Positions 38,302 through 48,176 of a stretch of DNA of 64,000 nt are shown piece after piece (within the stretch, counting starts at the first letter, position 1; each line of letters begins with the position of its first letter). The notes under the pieces were generated by a model that did no database searches, was not told where the DNA came from, and worked only from the letters and a program-made list of their open reading frames with translations. A program made the position numbers and the translations under genes. Location of the stretch: the NCBI RefSeq assembly GCF_025770735.1, contig NZ_JAODPB010000002.1:744001-808000 (forward strand), given 5' to 3'. Source of the DNA: Shouchella tritolerans. Its GTDB lineage: Bacteria > Bacillota > Bacilli > Bacillales > Bacillaceae_D.

Positions 38302-39279
38302 ATGACACAAATGAAGAAAAAGCGAAATGTCTTGTTTGTTACGAGGGATGATACGTATTACACGGTACCTGCTTCTTATTACTTTATCCGAGAACTGAGC
38401 CAATTGGTCAATTTAAAGGTTACTCATGAATCGGGCTCCCTCGAACAAATTATCGAACATTCTCAGTTTGAGCCCGATTTTGTTTACCTCCATGATTTTT
38501 TAGAAAATAAATCCCCTTTCGTCACGGGATTAAAATCAGTGAATATTCCTTTTGCTGTGGGTCTACATGATTTGCATTACTATGGAATGGAACGGAAAAG
38601 GCTACTTATTCAAGAAGACGTAAAACATATTTTTACTTATTATCGTGCTAAATTTTTAGAATGGTATTCAGAGTTAGCTGATCGGATGAGATGGCTGCCA
38701 CACCATGCCAATACCGACGTCTATCAAGATTACAAACAGGAAAAAGAGATTGATTTATTGATGTCTGGTGCTATGTTTGAACAGTATTATCCGTTTAGGA
38801 ATTTGCTATTTAACAGACTTAAAGATCGATCTAATTTTGTCTATTTGTCTCATCCTGGATACCGATCAATCGACCAAAACGAACCAGATGTATATGTTGG
38901 CGAGAAGTATGCTAGACAGTTGAACAGAGCGAAAATCTGCTTAACTTGTCATTCCATCTATCGATATCCATTAATGAAATACTTTGAAATCACCGCCTGT
39001 AACTCCCTTCTACTTGCTCCGTACACAGAAGAATTAGCAGATCTTGGCTTCATTCCAGGTGTGCATTTTGTTTCGATTGATGAAAATAATTTTGAAGAAA
39101 AAGCAGCTTATTATTTAAAACATGAGCACGAGCGCCAGCGCATTTCCCTAAACGGCATGAGACTGGTCCATGAGCAACATTCAACAAAAAAACGGGCTGT
39201 CGAATTTGTTGCACACATGGAAGACATTCTTAAAGAAAGTCAATTGACGAAATCATCTTTCGTAAAAACCCATTCCTAA
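38302..39279 (+). CDS. CgeB-like glycosyltransferase
   Basis: 325 aa, GT-B type, resembling the CgeB/DUF3880 spore-maturation glycosyltransferases. N-terminal Rossmann half with RNVLFVTRDDTYY and VYLHDFLENK; C-terminal half with LLMSGAMFEQYYPFRN, YPLMKYFEITACNSLLLAPYTEELADLGF (the usual donor-site segment in this family) and a final HSTKKRAVEFV helix. B. subtilis CgeB modifies the outermost spore layer, which fits the context. Start at 38302 (MTQ) or 38311 (MKK); the ribosome site AAAGGA favours the first slightly. A good terminator follows. Confidence 0.75.
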   Translation: MTQMKKKRNVLFVTRDDTYYTVPASYYFIRELSQLVNLKVTHESGSLEQIIEHSQFEPDFVYLHDFLENKSPFVTGLKSVNIPFAVGLHDLHYYGMERKRLLIQEDVKHIFTYYRAKFLEWYSELADRMRWLPHHANTDVYQDYKQEKEIDLLMSGAMFEQYYPFRNLLFNRLKDRSNFVYLSHPGYRSIDQNEPDVYVGEKYARQLNRAKICLTCHSIYRYPLMKYFEITACNSLLLAPYTEELADLGFIPGVHFVSIDENNFEEKAAYYLKHEHERQRISLNGMRLVHEQHSTKKRAVEFVAHMEDILKESQLTKSSFVKTHS

Positions 39280-39599
39280 AACGTTTCCATTCGGAGCAAA
39301 TCTTTTCTAATTCAATCTTATCTGAGTGTTTCAACAGCTAAGGTTAACTAGAAGACAAAAAAGAAGGCTTGTCGCTAAATCCCCTAGCGAAAGCCTTTTA
39401 TTTTTCATCAAGATAAACGTCCTTAAAAATCGAAAAAAATCACTCAGTTCTATAAAAGATTTACTTCATTGTGTATGGTGCATTTTCAATGCACTTAGGC
39501 CACCTCTCTTTCGATAGTGGCCTGATGAATGACTTCCTTGTAATGGAAGGTGGTTTTTTGCTACCTTTTGCTCTCACCTGATTCATACAAGTAAATAGA
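39280..39599. other. Convergent intergenic region
   Basis: 320 nt with no gene. Besides the terminator at 39364-39405 it holds overlapping hairpins near 39496-39560: AGGCCAC / GTGGCCT, then CTTCC / GGAAG followed by GTGGTTTTTT. These could end transcription arriving from the left. Confidence 0.45.
39364..39405 (+). terminator. Intrinsic terminator after the CgeB-like gene
   Basis: Two-part stem AAGGCTT-g-TCGCTA / TAGCGA-AAGCCTT with a 7-nt loop followed by TTATTTTTC. Confidence 0.8.
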
Positions 39600-41936
39600 T
39601 TATTTTCGTGCCTTAAAAAGGGGCCGATCATTGTTCGCTGCCATAAAATCATCGTCACAAAAACCGAGGAACACCACGTTGGTAAACCCTGCACGAGTTA
39701 ATTTTATTTCTACCTCTTGCACGTTTGTTGTAGCGTTTCCTTCAAATAAAAGGAGCTCGTTCGTGACTTCTCCCAATAATTGATAAAGCCTTTCTGGATT
39801 TTTCACATGGGCTTCCATTGCCAAACAGTAAACGACATCGAAAGTACCCCCGAGTTCTTCCTTTGTTAGCTTGTCAATATCACCTTGTATAAAACGAACA
39901 TGATTTAAATCAGAGAAAGCTGCTACTTTGCGAGCAACATGCACTTTATCCTGATCATATTCTATTCCAAGACATGACTTTGGTTGCAGCTTTTGTGTTT
40001 CGAAAATCATTCCCCCACAATGGCTACCTATATCAAGCAATGTCTTATTAACAATCTCTTTTTTATGCAGTTTAAATTGTTCCAGACGTCTTGCACTGTT
40101 CCGCTGGGCCATTGTGGATGAGACTTGAAAATTTTGCAAAGTGAAAGAACAGTAAGGGCGGAGAAATGGATGGCGATGCCTTCCTTCTTTCTTTTGGAAG
40201 TCTGCGGAGACGGCTGTGATTTCCTGGACTAACTCTGTTTTTAATGCTGAAATGGCTCCCTCTAACGATATGTGTAAAACATTACTAACAGATAAGGGAT
40301 AATCCCCTAAGAAACCCATGTTTTTTGTATTATATGGACTTTCCAGCCCCTTCCCAGTAATATCATAACTATTAATGAACGAGGGCATTTCCCCTTCTGG
40401 ATATGGAATCATGAATTCGTAATCGATTAATTTTATCCGGTCATGATGGAAGAATATATTTTTGGCATGGATATCACGATGTGCGAACCCTTCGACAAAA
40501 AGATCTAAAATCATGGACATCACTTGGCCTATCACGATTTGACGTCCATTATCGGTAAGTACATGGGCAATTGCATCCAAACGATGATCAAATGGATACA
40601 TTTCCATTACAATGGCTCGTTGTTGGTTATCCATTTCCCGTTGCGAGAACCATGGAAATCGATGAAACCTTTCACTGGCCAGCTTTTCATTGTTAAAAGC
40701 TTCGCTACCTTCGCGAGTTTTATGAAATTGTTTGCGAACAAGAAATTGGGTGGATTGAGAGAATGTATAAGTGTCTGCATGTTGACCACGATAAATGATC
40801 ACTTCGTTTTGCGACGGTGCCGTATCATTTAATCGTTCTTTCGGAGCCGTCATAGAAAATGAAGGAGTGACGTTATGGGTAGATGTTGAAGTATGATTTT
40901 TGTAAAATTCCGCTTGCTGTTCATGATAGTGTGCCTGTTGCTGATCTCCGAGAGCTTGATAGCAGAGAGCAAGTTGTTGGTGGGGAAGCCACGTTTGATA
41001 AACGGTATCTGCGACAGACCAGGCGTATCGTTCAGATAAGGGCTGTTTGTAAGCTGTTTTATACCAGAATATCGCCGCTTCGATATGCCCTTTACGTAAA
41101 AAGTGCTCTCCCATGCGGCAACTAAAGGCTGGATAAGGAACATCCAATGCCAATGACTGTAAGGTAAGTTCCAGTTCTTTTTCTGGTTGATTCTCCATCG
41201 CGTAACTAGTTGCCAATTTATGATGAATAAACATATTATTCTCTAACGATATTTCTGGATGGTCTTTACATTTTTCAAAATACTCAATCGCTTTATCAAA
41301 TTGTTTTTGGACAATACATTCACGGGCATAATGAAACATATCAGATACAGTGAGTCGATAGCCGTTGGCCAGGCGACGTTCATAAATTTCGATGTTTCTT
41401 CGAGAGGGGATTTGGTTCGGATCACTCATCACTTTCGTATGTGTAACCGTAATGTCTGTGTTGAGAAAACGGTATGACCCATCAATCGCCAAATCTTCGT
41501 GGACAATCCCCTTCCATCGAAAGCCTTTGCTACGCTTCACTAAACGAAAGCGGACCGTCTGTGAAACAAGACTCTTCTCTACATCTTGAGGAATGAAGTA
41601 CCTCATTGAAATCGCATCAACGTCTTCAGGCAACGAAGATTTCAATTGGAGAAATTTATCACGTTGTTCCGGTTCCAGGATATCATCGGCATCTAACCAG
41701 AAAATATAATCTTGAGTGGCATATTGAAACGAAGCGTTTCTCGCGGCGGAAAAATCATCGATCCATTGAAAGTCGTATACATGCGGAGTCCATTTTTTTG
41801 CGATTTCTTTCGTTTGATCAGTTGAGCCTGTATCGACAATAATAATTTCATCTGGGATGCCTTCCACAGAAGACAGGCATTTTTCCAAGGTATGCTCCTC
41901 ATTTTTAACAATCATGCATAAACTGATCGTGATCAT
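39600..41936 (-). CDS. Four-part fusion: GT2 glycosyltransferase, TPR, kinase-like, methyltransferase
   Basis: 778 aa. First, a GT2 domain (about 1-195; ISLCMIVKNEE, VDTGSTDQT, FWLDADD, GIVHEDL). Second, TPR-like repeats (about 200-350). Third, a protein-kinase-like fold (about 380-560) with the loop HRDIHAKNIFFHHDRIKLIDYEF near 485, in which catalytic Asp and Asn are present and DYE replaces DFG, as in RIO/WaaP/Kdo-kinase-type sugar kinases. Fourth, a class I methyltransferase (about 625-775; LLDIGSHCGG, LGIEYDQDKV, IQGDID). ATG at 41936 has AAAGGAG upstream, and a sigma-E-like -10 lies 40 nt before it. The set suggests one enzyme that adds a sugar, phosphorylates it and methylates it (inference). 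Confidence 0.8.
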   Translation of the reverse strand: MITISLCMIVKNEEHTLEKCLSSVEGIPDEIIIVDTGSTDQTKEIAKKWTPHVYDFQWIDDFSAARNASFQYATQDYIFWLDADDILEPEQRDKFLQLKSSLPEDVDAISMRYFIPQDVEKSLVSQTVRFRLVKRSKGFRWKGIVHEDLAIDGSYRFLNTDITVTHTKVMSDPNQIPSRRNIEIYERRLANGYRLTVSDMFHYARECIVQKQFDKAIEYFEKCKDHPEISLENNMFIHHKLATSYAMENQPEKELELTLQSLALDVPYPAFSCRMGEHFLRKGHIEAAIFWYKTAYKQPLSERYAWSVADTVYQTWLPHQQLALCYQALGDQQQAHYHEQQAEFYKNHTSTSTHNVTPSFSMTAPKERLNDTAPSQNEVIIYRGQHADTYTFSQSTQFLVRKQFHKTREGSEAFNNEKLASERFHRFPWFSQREMDNQQRAIVMEMYPFDHRLDAIAHVLTDNGRQIVIGQVMSMILDLFVEGFAHRDIHAKNIFFHHDRIKLIDYEFMIPYPEGEMPSFINSYDITGKGLESPYNTKNMGFLGDYPLSVSNVLHISLEGAISALKTELVQEITAVSADFQKKEGRHRHPFLRPYCSFTLQNFQVSSTMAQRNSARRLEQFKLHKKEIVNKTLLDIGSHCGGMIFETQKLQPKSCLGIEYDQDKVHVARKVAAFSDLNHVRFIQGDIDKLTKEELGGTFDVVYCLAMEAHVKNPERLYQLLGEVTNELLLFEGNATTNVQEVEIKLTRAGFTNVVFLGFCDDDFMAANNDRPLFKARK

Positions 41937-41973
41937 GCAGTATCTCCTTTCCGTCACGCGTGATTATCATTAT

Positions 41974-42003
41974 ATTGTATGTTTTTTATTGAGTGTCATA
42001 ACT
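41974..42003 (-). promoter_or_regulatory. Sigma-E-like promoter upstream of the fusion gene
   Basis: Minus-strand CATACAAT (41981-41974) equals the sigma-E -10 consensus CATACANT. The -35 region (AAGTTATG, about 14 nt upstream) is only a partial match. Transcription would start about 30 nt before the ATG. If right, this is a mother-cell gene. Confidence 0.35.
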
Positions 42004-42295
42004 TGTTCCTTAAGACTCCCCTCTTATCTAATAGAGAAGTTTCTTTTTTATATCGATGAAGTGTTCGGTAATCTAGCTTTGCATCAAAAACGCTATTAGT
42101 GATTTACTGTCTCTTATAACTCTACGTCACTTGCACTTAAGCGAGTGAACCGCGGTATACCGAACAGTAGAACGGTAGTGTAAAAGATCCTACTCGCTAC
42201 CATAGGATTTTAACTGTCTGATTGGACTCTTTTGTGTTGTAGGGCTTTAATTATAAAGCAGTCTTTCAACGCAGCTGTTATATTTTTTTAATATT

Positions 42296-42755
42296 TTAAT
42301 GACTTATATAATCAAGTACTCTACCTGCGTGGGTACCGGACAACACTGTTACGTCATCGTTGCCTACATTTGAAACAGCAGTGTAATCGCTGGCGTTTAA
42401 AGCGAATCATCTTCCAATACGGCTTTCCCAGGAAACAGGACCCGTCGGACCGCGCAGCGTACAGGTTGGATACAGTCTTCAGCTTTGAATCACGGCCGGA
42501 AGATCGTATCCAGTATCGCCGCCCCCGCCCTGTGTTCACTTGCAAAATATCCTGCAGAGTAGAAGGGACCGCTTCCCCCTTGCAGTACCAAGGGCAAACT
42601 GGATTTTCTCGCCTTCGACATTGATCATATGCGCCAGGCCCAGTTCCCGAGGACAATGGAAAACATCAGCAGATGAACGGCATCGTCCTGCGTCAATGCA
42701 ATTCACGGCGAGATGTTGAGAATATTCGGATGGACAACCTGACACCGCCATTTCC
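42296..42755 (-). pseudogene. Decayed collagen-like gene
   Basis: Minus-strand pieces of a collagen paralogue in shifting frames. PNILNISP then a stop then IALTQDDAVHLL; after a frame change ELGLAHMINVEGEKIQFALGT; after another TLQDILQVN; then TLRGPTGPV, the start of the short collagen stretch. After an apparent deletion an open end follows, beginning ALNASDYTAVSNVGNDD and finishing at the TAA of 42298-42296. The knob and main collagen are gone. No single frame is intact, so it is dead. Confidence 0.75.
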
Positions 42756-42856
42756 TGGATAGGCTTCTTTCTTGTTAAACATCTTTTGTCACGGGGCATA
42801 TTGTCTTATTAACAACCTGGGACAGGCTCGATTGTTTTGTCCGCAGTGAACCAGTA

Positions 42857-44152
42857 TTACAGTGTTCTGGTGATATTTACGTAAATATTGGTAAAAGTAA
42901 CATCTGAAGTTCCAGCCATGAAATTGAGGAAAAAATAATTCTGATTAGTTCCAGGCGGCACTTCAATGGTAACAGTTTGATTAAATGAAAAAAACGTACT
43001 GGACGTTACAATTGGACTATTAACAGTAGATAAACGCGTATTAGTAAAAAAAACTACATAACCCGCCTGATTTGTTGTCTCGGCGATAAAGGAGAAGTTG
43101 ACCAAGTAGGTGGCCCCTGGTGCCAAATCCATTTGTGAATCGCCCAATACGAGTGTGACGGGATTGTTTTCGCTTCTAAGGAGGTTATAGGACGTACCTC
43201 CGCCTGAGCCGGCGGTCAGAGTCAAATCATTTCCGGAAAATTCAGCGAATGTCGTTAGGAACGATGGGCCTGTCGCTCCTGTTGGGCCCGTTGCTCCTAT
43301 TGGACCTGTCGCTCCTGTTGGACCTGTTGCTCCCGCTGGCCCTGTCGCTCCTGTTGGACCTGTTGCTCCCGCTGGCCCTGTTGCTCCCGCTGGCCCTGTT
43401 GCTCCTGTTGGGCCTGTTGGACCTACTGGGCCCGTAGCGCCCATCCCGGTTGGACCGGTCGGTCCTGTTGGACCCATTTGCCCGAGTGGCTTCCACGGAT
43501 TCCATGTGTTTCCTCCATCTAGGGAACTGCGAATAAACAACGTCGGGTTGGAGAAATACAGCTGCTGTATATAATTCGCTCCTACTGGAGGAGTGATCAC
43601 CGATACATAGATCGTCCATACTCCTGTTGCTCCTGGGGGGAAATCTCCTACTGGCGGGCCAAAGGCATTGTCTGAACTATACACACCAGGGGTGACTAAC
43701 TGATCTATGTTTGTATTAGATGGAATTGAACTGGCCAAGGGAAAGGCGCCGACCTCTGCCGCGTCTAACGTCACCACACCCGTCAAGCCATTGATGCTTT
43801 CAACCCCACCAGGCGCTCCCGTTGCTCCCCTTGGTCCTGCAGGCCCTTGGAGTGTCGGGATATTCGTCGCAGATCTCATTTTCGAATCCAGCATCATTTC
43901 CTGTTTAAAAACCGTTTCTAACATCGATTGGGTGCTTTGATTCACATTTAAAAGATCTTGCAAGGTCACTCCTGTTGGCCCGGTGACTCCTTGCAAAGTC
44001 CCAAGGGCGTATTGAATTTTTTCCCCTTCGGCATTAATAATATGGGACAAGCCCATTTCTTCCATTGCGATGGAAGCTAGCAATAAATTCACAACATCAT
44101 CACGCGTTAATTGGATGTTGGGCGAGATATTAGGCAAATTTGGTAGGGACAT
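42857..44152 (-). CDS. Collagen-like surface glycoprotein C
   Basis: 431 aa: shared N-terminal domain (about 1-75), short [25 protein letters not shown] linker, pyocin-knob-like module (to about 222), only about 72 residues of GPTGATGPA-type collagen, and a C-terminal domain (about 300-431; [33 protein letters not shown]) unlike that of proteins A and B but of the beta-sandwich kind found at the ends of BclA-like proteins. ATG at 44152 follows GGAGTGAGT. Decayed paralogue downstream; a glycosyltransferase gene with its own terminator upstream. Confidence 0.88.
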   Translation of the reverse strand: MSLPNLPNISPNIQLTRDDVVNLLLASIAMEEMGLSHIINAEGEKIQYALGTLQGVTGPTGVTLQDLLNVNQSTQSMLETVFKQEMMLDSKMRSATNIPTLQGPAGPRGATGAPGGVESINGLTGVVTLDAAEVGAFPLASSIPSNTNIDQLVTPGVYSSDNAFGPPVGDFPPGATGVWTIYVSVITPPVGANYIQQLYFSNPTLFIRSSLDGGNTWNPWKPLGQMGPTGPTGPTGMGATGPVGPTGPTGATGPAGATGPAGATGPTGATGPAGATGPTGATGPIGATGPTGATGPSFLTTFAEFSGNDLTLTAGSGGGTSYNLLRSENNPVTLVLGDSQMDLAPGATYLVNFSFIAETTNQAGYVVFFTNTRLSTVNSPIVTSSTFFSFNQTVTIEVPPGTNQNYFFLNFMAGTSDVTFTNIYVNITRTL

Positions 44153-44353
44153 AGACTCACTCCTTATACTTTATGAGATAGATACTCCATACAAATGTGT
44201 TCTCATGACAAACGTCTACGAAATTTGTGATCTGTTTTTAGCAAAAATTGGTTCGGGATTTTTTTTATAAGAGAGGGACTGGTTCATAATAATCTGTTCT
44301 ACCGTGTTACGAATCAACGTTTTTTTGAGGTTTTTTATTCTTCTTTTATTTGC

Positions 44354-44375
44354 AAAAAAACTGCTTATTAGCAGT
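44354..44375 (-). terminator. Terminator after the glycosyltransferase at 44416
   Basis: Minus-strand stem ACTGCT / AGCAGT with loop AATA followed by TTTTTT. It separates this gene from collagen C, which must have its own promoter in 44153-44353. Confidence 0.75.
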
Positions 44376-44415
44376 CTCTCACTATATACATGCATAATCG
44401 TTCACATACATTTAT

Positions 44416-45504
44416 TTAACTTTCGGTCACCTTTTCTCGGAAAAATTTTTCATTATATAAGACGCGTGGATCAGTGGGGCGGTATGCCTTCGCTTTGTTA
44501 TTATGTTCAACTGCTAGTTGTTTTTCTCCTAAACTCCAATAACAAACAACTAATTGAAGATGGGGATACCAAGTGTTAAAGTTTGTATTTCTAAACCCAT
44601 AATCATTGTCTATTTCTACCTCAATTGCGAGCTGATACCAAACGACAGCCTTTTTAAATTGGTTTTGATTTAAATAGTAATCCCCTATTTGACAAGAAAC
44701 TTCGGGATGGGGGATGTCGTATTTTAACGATCTGACAAGGGCGTCAATTTGCTTACTGGTTTCTCCTAACATTTTATAACATTCAGCCATATGGATGCAG
44801 GCCCTAATATTGTCCTCCACCCACCCTTCATTGGTGGCCAGAAATTCATGATAGTACATGGTAGCTTTTTGAAAATTTCCGTTGTCTTTTAATTCATTGG
44901 CATAATAAAACAAGTCTCTTGGACTAAAATGCTCTCCCTTTTCTAGGCGTTTTTCATAGATTTGCAAGTTTCGGTCATCTGGAACTGTGAATCGTTTCTT
45001 ATCCATTTTTCGATGGGAAATGGCAATATCCGATGAAATAATATGGCCGCCAACTTCTAAATATTCATGCACTGCCCCTATCCATTTAAATCCCCTCGAT
45101 CTTTTGACCAGTCGATTCCTTCTATAGGTAAACGTAGGATTTTCAAACTCGTCAAAGGCAATATTATAAATCATTGATACAGCGTCTATTGTCGGAAAAA
45201 GCGCCTCTTTTAATCTTTGAAATTTTTCAACCTCTTGTTCAGGAAGAATGTCATCGGCATCTAACCAAAAAATATAGTCTTTTGTCGCTCGGCTAAACGC
45301 AAAATTTCTCGCGGCGGAAAAATCATCTACCCACTCGAAATCAAACACTTGATTTGTAAACTGATAGGCGATATCTTTTGTTGTATCAGTTGATCCTGTA
45401 TCGACAACGATGATTTCATCGCAAAGATCTTTCACACTACTTAAGCATTGATGTAATACTTCTTCTTCATTTTTGACAATCATGCAAAGGCTTATAGTAA
45501 CCAT
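44416..45504 (-). CDS. GT2 glycosyltransferase with TPR tail
   Basis: 362 aa. GT-A domain with ISLCMIVKNEEE, VDTGSTDTT, FSAARNFAF, FWLDADD (metal site) and KWIGAVHEYLE, followed by TPR-like repeats (about 195-350). It closely resembles the first half of the 778-aa fusion and the enzyme at 47104-48114, so these three are one subfamily. ATG at 45504 follows GGGAGGATC. Lies between collagen genes C and D on the same strand; likely glycosylates them (inference). Confidence 0.85.
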   Translation of the reverse strand: MVTISLCMIVKNEEEVLHQCLSSVKDLCDEIIVVDTGSTDTTKDIAYQFTNQVFDFEWVDDFSAARNFAFSRATKDYIFWLDADDILPEQEVEKFQRLKEALFPTIDAVSMIYNIAFDEFENPTFTYRRNRLVKRSRGFKWIGAVHEYLEVGGHIISSDIAISHRKMDKKRFTVPDDRNLQIYEKRLEKGEHFSPRDLFYYANELKDNGNFQKATMYYHEFLATNEGWVEDNIRACIHMAECYKMLGETSKQIDALVRSLKYDIPHPEVSCQIGDYYLNQNQFKKAVVWYQLAIEVEIDNDYGFRNTNFNTWYPHLQLVVCYWSLGEKQLAVEHNNKAKAYRPTDPRVLYNEKFFREKVTES

Positions 45505-45749
45505 ATGATCCTCCCGAAAAACTGGTTTCTTCTTTTCATTTATTGCTAAATTGTCAGTGACTTAGAGAGACAGCATTTCATGATTACGTTTGCAGGTTTG
45601 GAAGGTCCCCTTTCATAGCTATTAAAATACCGTCGACCTTTCTCACCCTGAACAACTTTACTGACTGCTTTTATTGTGCAACAATAGCAAAATTAGGGAT
45701 CCTTATATCTTGTGACAAATCCTGTACACCCTATATTTCTTAATCAACA

Positions 45750-47036
45750 TTAAGGCGATAAGCTTCCTAGCTCTACAATGGTTATAGATGTAAACTCAGT
45801 CACATTTGCACTACTATCTAGAGCAAGACATATATCGGTTGGGCCGTTGCTATTAAAAATAACAGATTTGCTTACGATAACATGTGGGGTCCCTGTTGTA
45901 TCGGGAGCCTGACTTCGAGCCTCACTTCCATTAATAGCATTACCACCGAGGCTCATATTTCTTAAACTTGAAGTGATTTCAGTAGTTGCAGTGTTGGTAT
46001 ACTCTACGGAATAAGAAATAAGATACATTTTATTTCCTTCCAAACTAAAGAGAGCACCTGAGTAACTTATACCTGTACCATTAATAGTTGCCGGTCCAGT
46101 AAAAGGGATAGCTGTATTTGCACCAATATTAGAGGCGGTATTTCGGCACATAAACAAGTTGTTTCCAGTAAAGATAGACCCGTCTGCTCCAGTAGCGCCT
46201 GTCGGACCCGTCGCTCCTGTTGGGCCAGTTGCTCCTGTTGGGCCAGTGGTTCCCGTTGGGCCGGTGGCGCCTGATGGGCCCGTCGCTCCCGCTGGTCCTG
46301 TGGGGCCTGCTGGTCCCGTGGCGCCCATGCCGGTTGGACCCGTCGGTCCTGTTGGACCCATTTGTCCGAGAGGCTTCCACGGATTCCACGTGCTTCCTCC
46401 ATCTGGGGAGCTACGGATAAACAATGTTGGGTTGGAAAAATACAGCTGTTGAATATAATTAGGCCCTGTTGGCGGCGTAATCACCGATACATAGATCGTC
46501 CATACTCCTGTTGCTCCTGGCGGAAGATCTCCTTGCGGCGGGCCTGCGGCATTATTGGAGCTATAAATCCCTGGATCGACTAACTGGTTGATATTCGTAT
46601 TGGATGCAACAGCCGTCGATAGCGGAAACGCGCCAACCGTATCGGCTTCTAACGTCACAACGCCCGTCAAGCCATTGATGCTTTCAACCCCACCAGGCGC
46701 TCCTGTTGCTCCCCTTGGTCCTGCAGGTCCTTGGAGCGTCGGGATATTGGTCGCAGATCTCATTTTCGAATCCAACATCATTTCCTGTTTAAAAACCGTT
46801 TCTAACATCGATTGTGTGCTTTGATTGACGTTTAAAAGATCTTGTAAGGTGACGCCTGTTGGTCCTGTGACCCCCTGCAAAGTGCCAAGGGCATACTGAA
46901 TTTTTTCCCCTTCGGCATTGATAATATGGGACAAGCCCATTTCTTCCATAGCGATGGAAGCTAACAATAAATTCACTACATCATCTCGCGTTAATTGGAT
47001 GTTGGGCGAAATATTAGGCAAGTTTGGTAGGGACAT
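45750..47036 (-). CDS. Collagen-like surface glycoprotein D
   Basis: 428 aa. Shared N-terminal domain almost identical to protein C; then [11 protein letters not shown] and a knob module that instead match protein A ([23 protein letters not shown]); about 57 residues of collagen; and a BclA-like C-terminal domain (about 283-428; [32 protein letters not shown]). ATG at 47036 follows AAAGGAGTGAG; an earlier ATG at 47060 precedes the ribosome site and is rejected. Immediately downstream of a glycosyltransferase gene. Confidence 0.88.
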   Translation of the reverse strand: MSLPNLPNISPNIQLTRDDVVNLLLASIAMEEMGLSHIINAEGEKIQYALGTLQGVTGPTGVTLQDLLNVNQSTQSMLETVFKQEMMLDSKMRSATNIPTLQGPAGPRGATGAPGGVESINGLTGVVTLEADTVGAFPLSTAVASNTNINQLVDPGIYSSNNAAGPPQGDLPPGATGVWTIYVSVITPPTGPNYIQQLYFSNPTLFIRSSPDGGSTWNPWKPLGQMGPTGPTGPTGMGATGPAGPTGPAGATGPSGATGPTGTTGPTGATGPTGATGPTGATGADGSIFTGNNLFMCRNTASNIGANTAIPFTGPATINGTGISYSGALFSLEGNKMYLISYSVEYTNTATTEITSSLRNMSLGGNAINGSEARSQAPDTTGTPHVIVSKSVIFNSNGPTDICLALDSSANVTEFTSITIVELGSLSP

Positions 47037-47103
47037 AAACTCACTCCTTTGATAAGACATTCGTCCTGACTTCTATCCCCTATGCTTCCTTGCGGTTAAA
47101 TCG

Positions 47104-48114
47104 TTATTTTACGGTTAATTGTTCCAAACATTGTTCTTTTAATTCAGTGGCTCTAAAACTGCCAGCGCCTTTCAGGATTAAATATTTATGGTTGTCTTCT
47201 CCAAGTTTTAGACATTGATCTAATGCTTCTACAGCCTCCTCGTATTTTTTAAGGTGAAAGAGGACCGTGCCTTTTATATAATAGAGGTCTACATAATCTG
47301 GATAGAGTAGAATCGCTTGATTAATGCTAGGCCACGCGCCATCGATATTGTTGGAATCAATTAAGATCGCATATTTTAAACGATAGACAATCGCCGGCGG
47401 GATTAGCCCATGTTCAATAAATTTTAAAATTGCGTAGTTGACAAAGTGGAACGCTTTCTCATAATTTTTGGCATTATAATATTCAGAGGCGGCATGGTAT
47501 TCAACCCAGGGACTGTGCTTTTCATTGTTTAACTCGATTTTTAATAAGGAAAGGTTGCGGTCATGTTTCTTTTTAGAAGTTTTGAATGAATCTAGGTAAC
47601 CATAGTGTTTAATCGGAACATCGAGTGTGTCTTCTACTAGACCAGCGTTTGGAATTTCTAATGTTTCATGAATTCGATTTTGAAAGACAAGCTTTTTTCC
47701 ATTGCGAAATATTCTCGGTTGATAAATGTTGTAAGCATCCTCTTCTTGAACGCTTTTTCCGATATAATTGATAATCGGTACATACAAAATTGCTTCTTCT
47801 TTTTTCTGGGATAGAGCTGCTTTCAGATTATCGATGTTTTCCCGATCTAGCTCTTCATCTCCATCGAGCCATAAAATCCATTTGCTTTTCGCCCGTTGAA
47901 TGCTCTCGTTTCTTGCTTCGGAAAAATTTTGATTCCATTGGAACGAATGGATGTTTTTCGTATATTTTTTACAAATCTCCACCGTCTGATCGGTGCTCCC
48001 TGTATCTACAATGACGATTTCATCCACGATATCATGAACGCTCTTTAAACATTGTTCAATATGGGCTTCCTCATTTTTTACAATCATACATAGTGAAATC
48101 GTGTTATCGGTCAA
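47104..48114 (-). CDS. GT2 glycosyltransferase with TPR tail
   Basis: About 336 aa. GT-A domain with ISLCMIVKNEEAHIEQCL, VDTGSTDQT, FSEARNESI, LWLDGDEE (metal site), NRIHETLE, and a C-terminal helical repeat region (YYIKGTVLFHLKKYEEAVEALDQCL reads as a TPR). Start is placed at TTG 48114 because GAGGTGA lies 5 nt upstream; GTG 48123 is part of that site. Begins 62 nt after the unknown 172-aa gene and is followed after 67 nt by collagen D. Confidence 0.83.
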   Translation of the reverse strand: MTDNTISLCMIVKNEEAHIEQCLKSVHDIVDEIVIVDTGSTDQTVEICKKYTKNIHSFQWNQNFSEARNESIQRAKSKWILWLDGDEELDRENIDNLKAALSQKKEEAILYVPIINYIGKSVQEEDAYNIYQPRIFRNGKKLVFQNRIHETLEIPNAGLVEDTLDVPIKHYGYLDSFKTSKKKHDRNLSLLKIELNNEKHSPWVEYHAASEYYNAKNYEKAFHFVNYAILKFIEHGLIPPAIVYRLKYAILIDSNNIDGAWPSINQAILLYPDYVDLYYIKGTVLFHLKKYEEAVEALDQCLKLGEDNHKYLILKGAGSFRATELKEQCLEQLTVK

Positions 48115-48176
48115 TCTGCTCACCTCGTTTTTAAAGTTTAGCCTTTCAGGCTTTTAAAAAATTAGTTTTGCAATGG

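Noticed and set aside
44167-44175. CATAAAGTA upstream of collagen C, a match to the sigma-K -10 pattern CATANNNTA
   Set aside because: It sits so close to the ribosome site that transcription would begin inside it, and no AC-type -35 is at the right distance.
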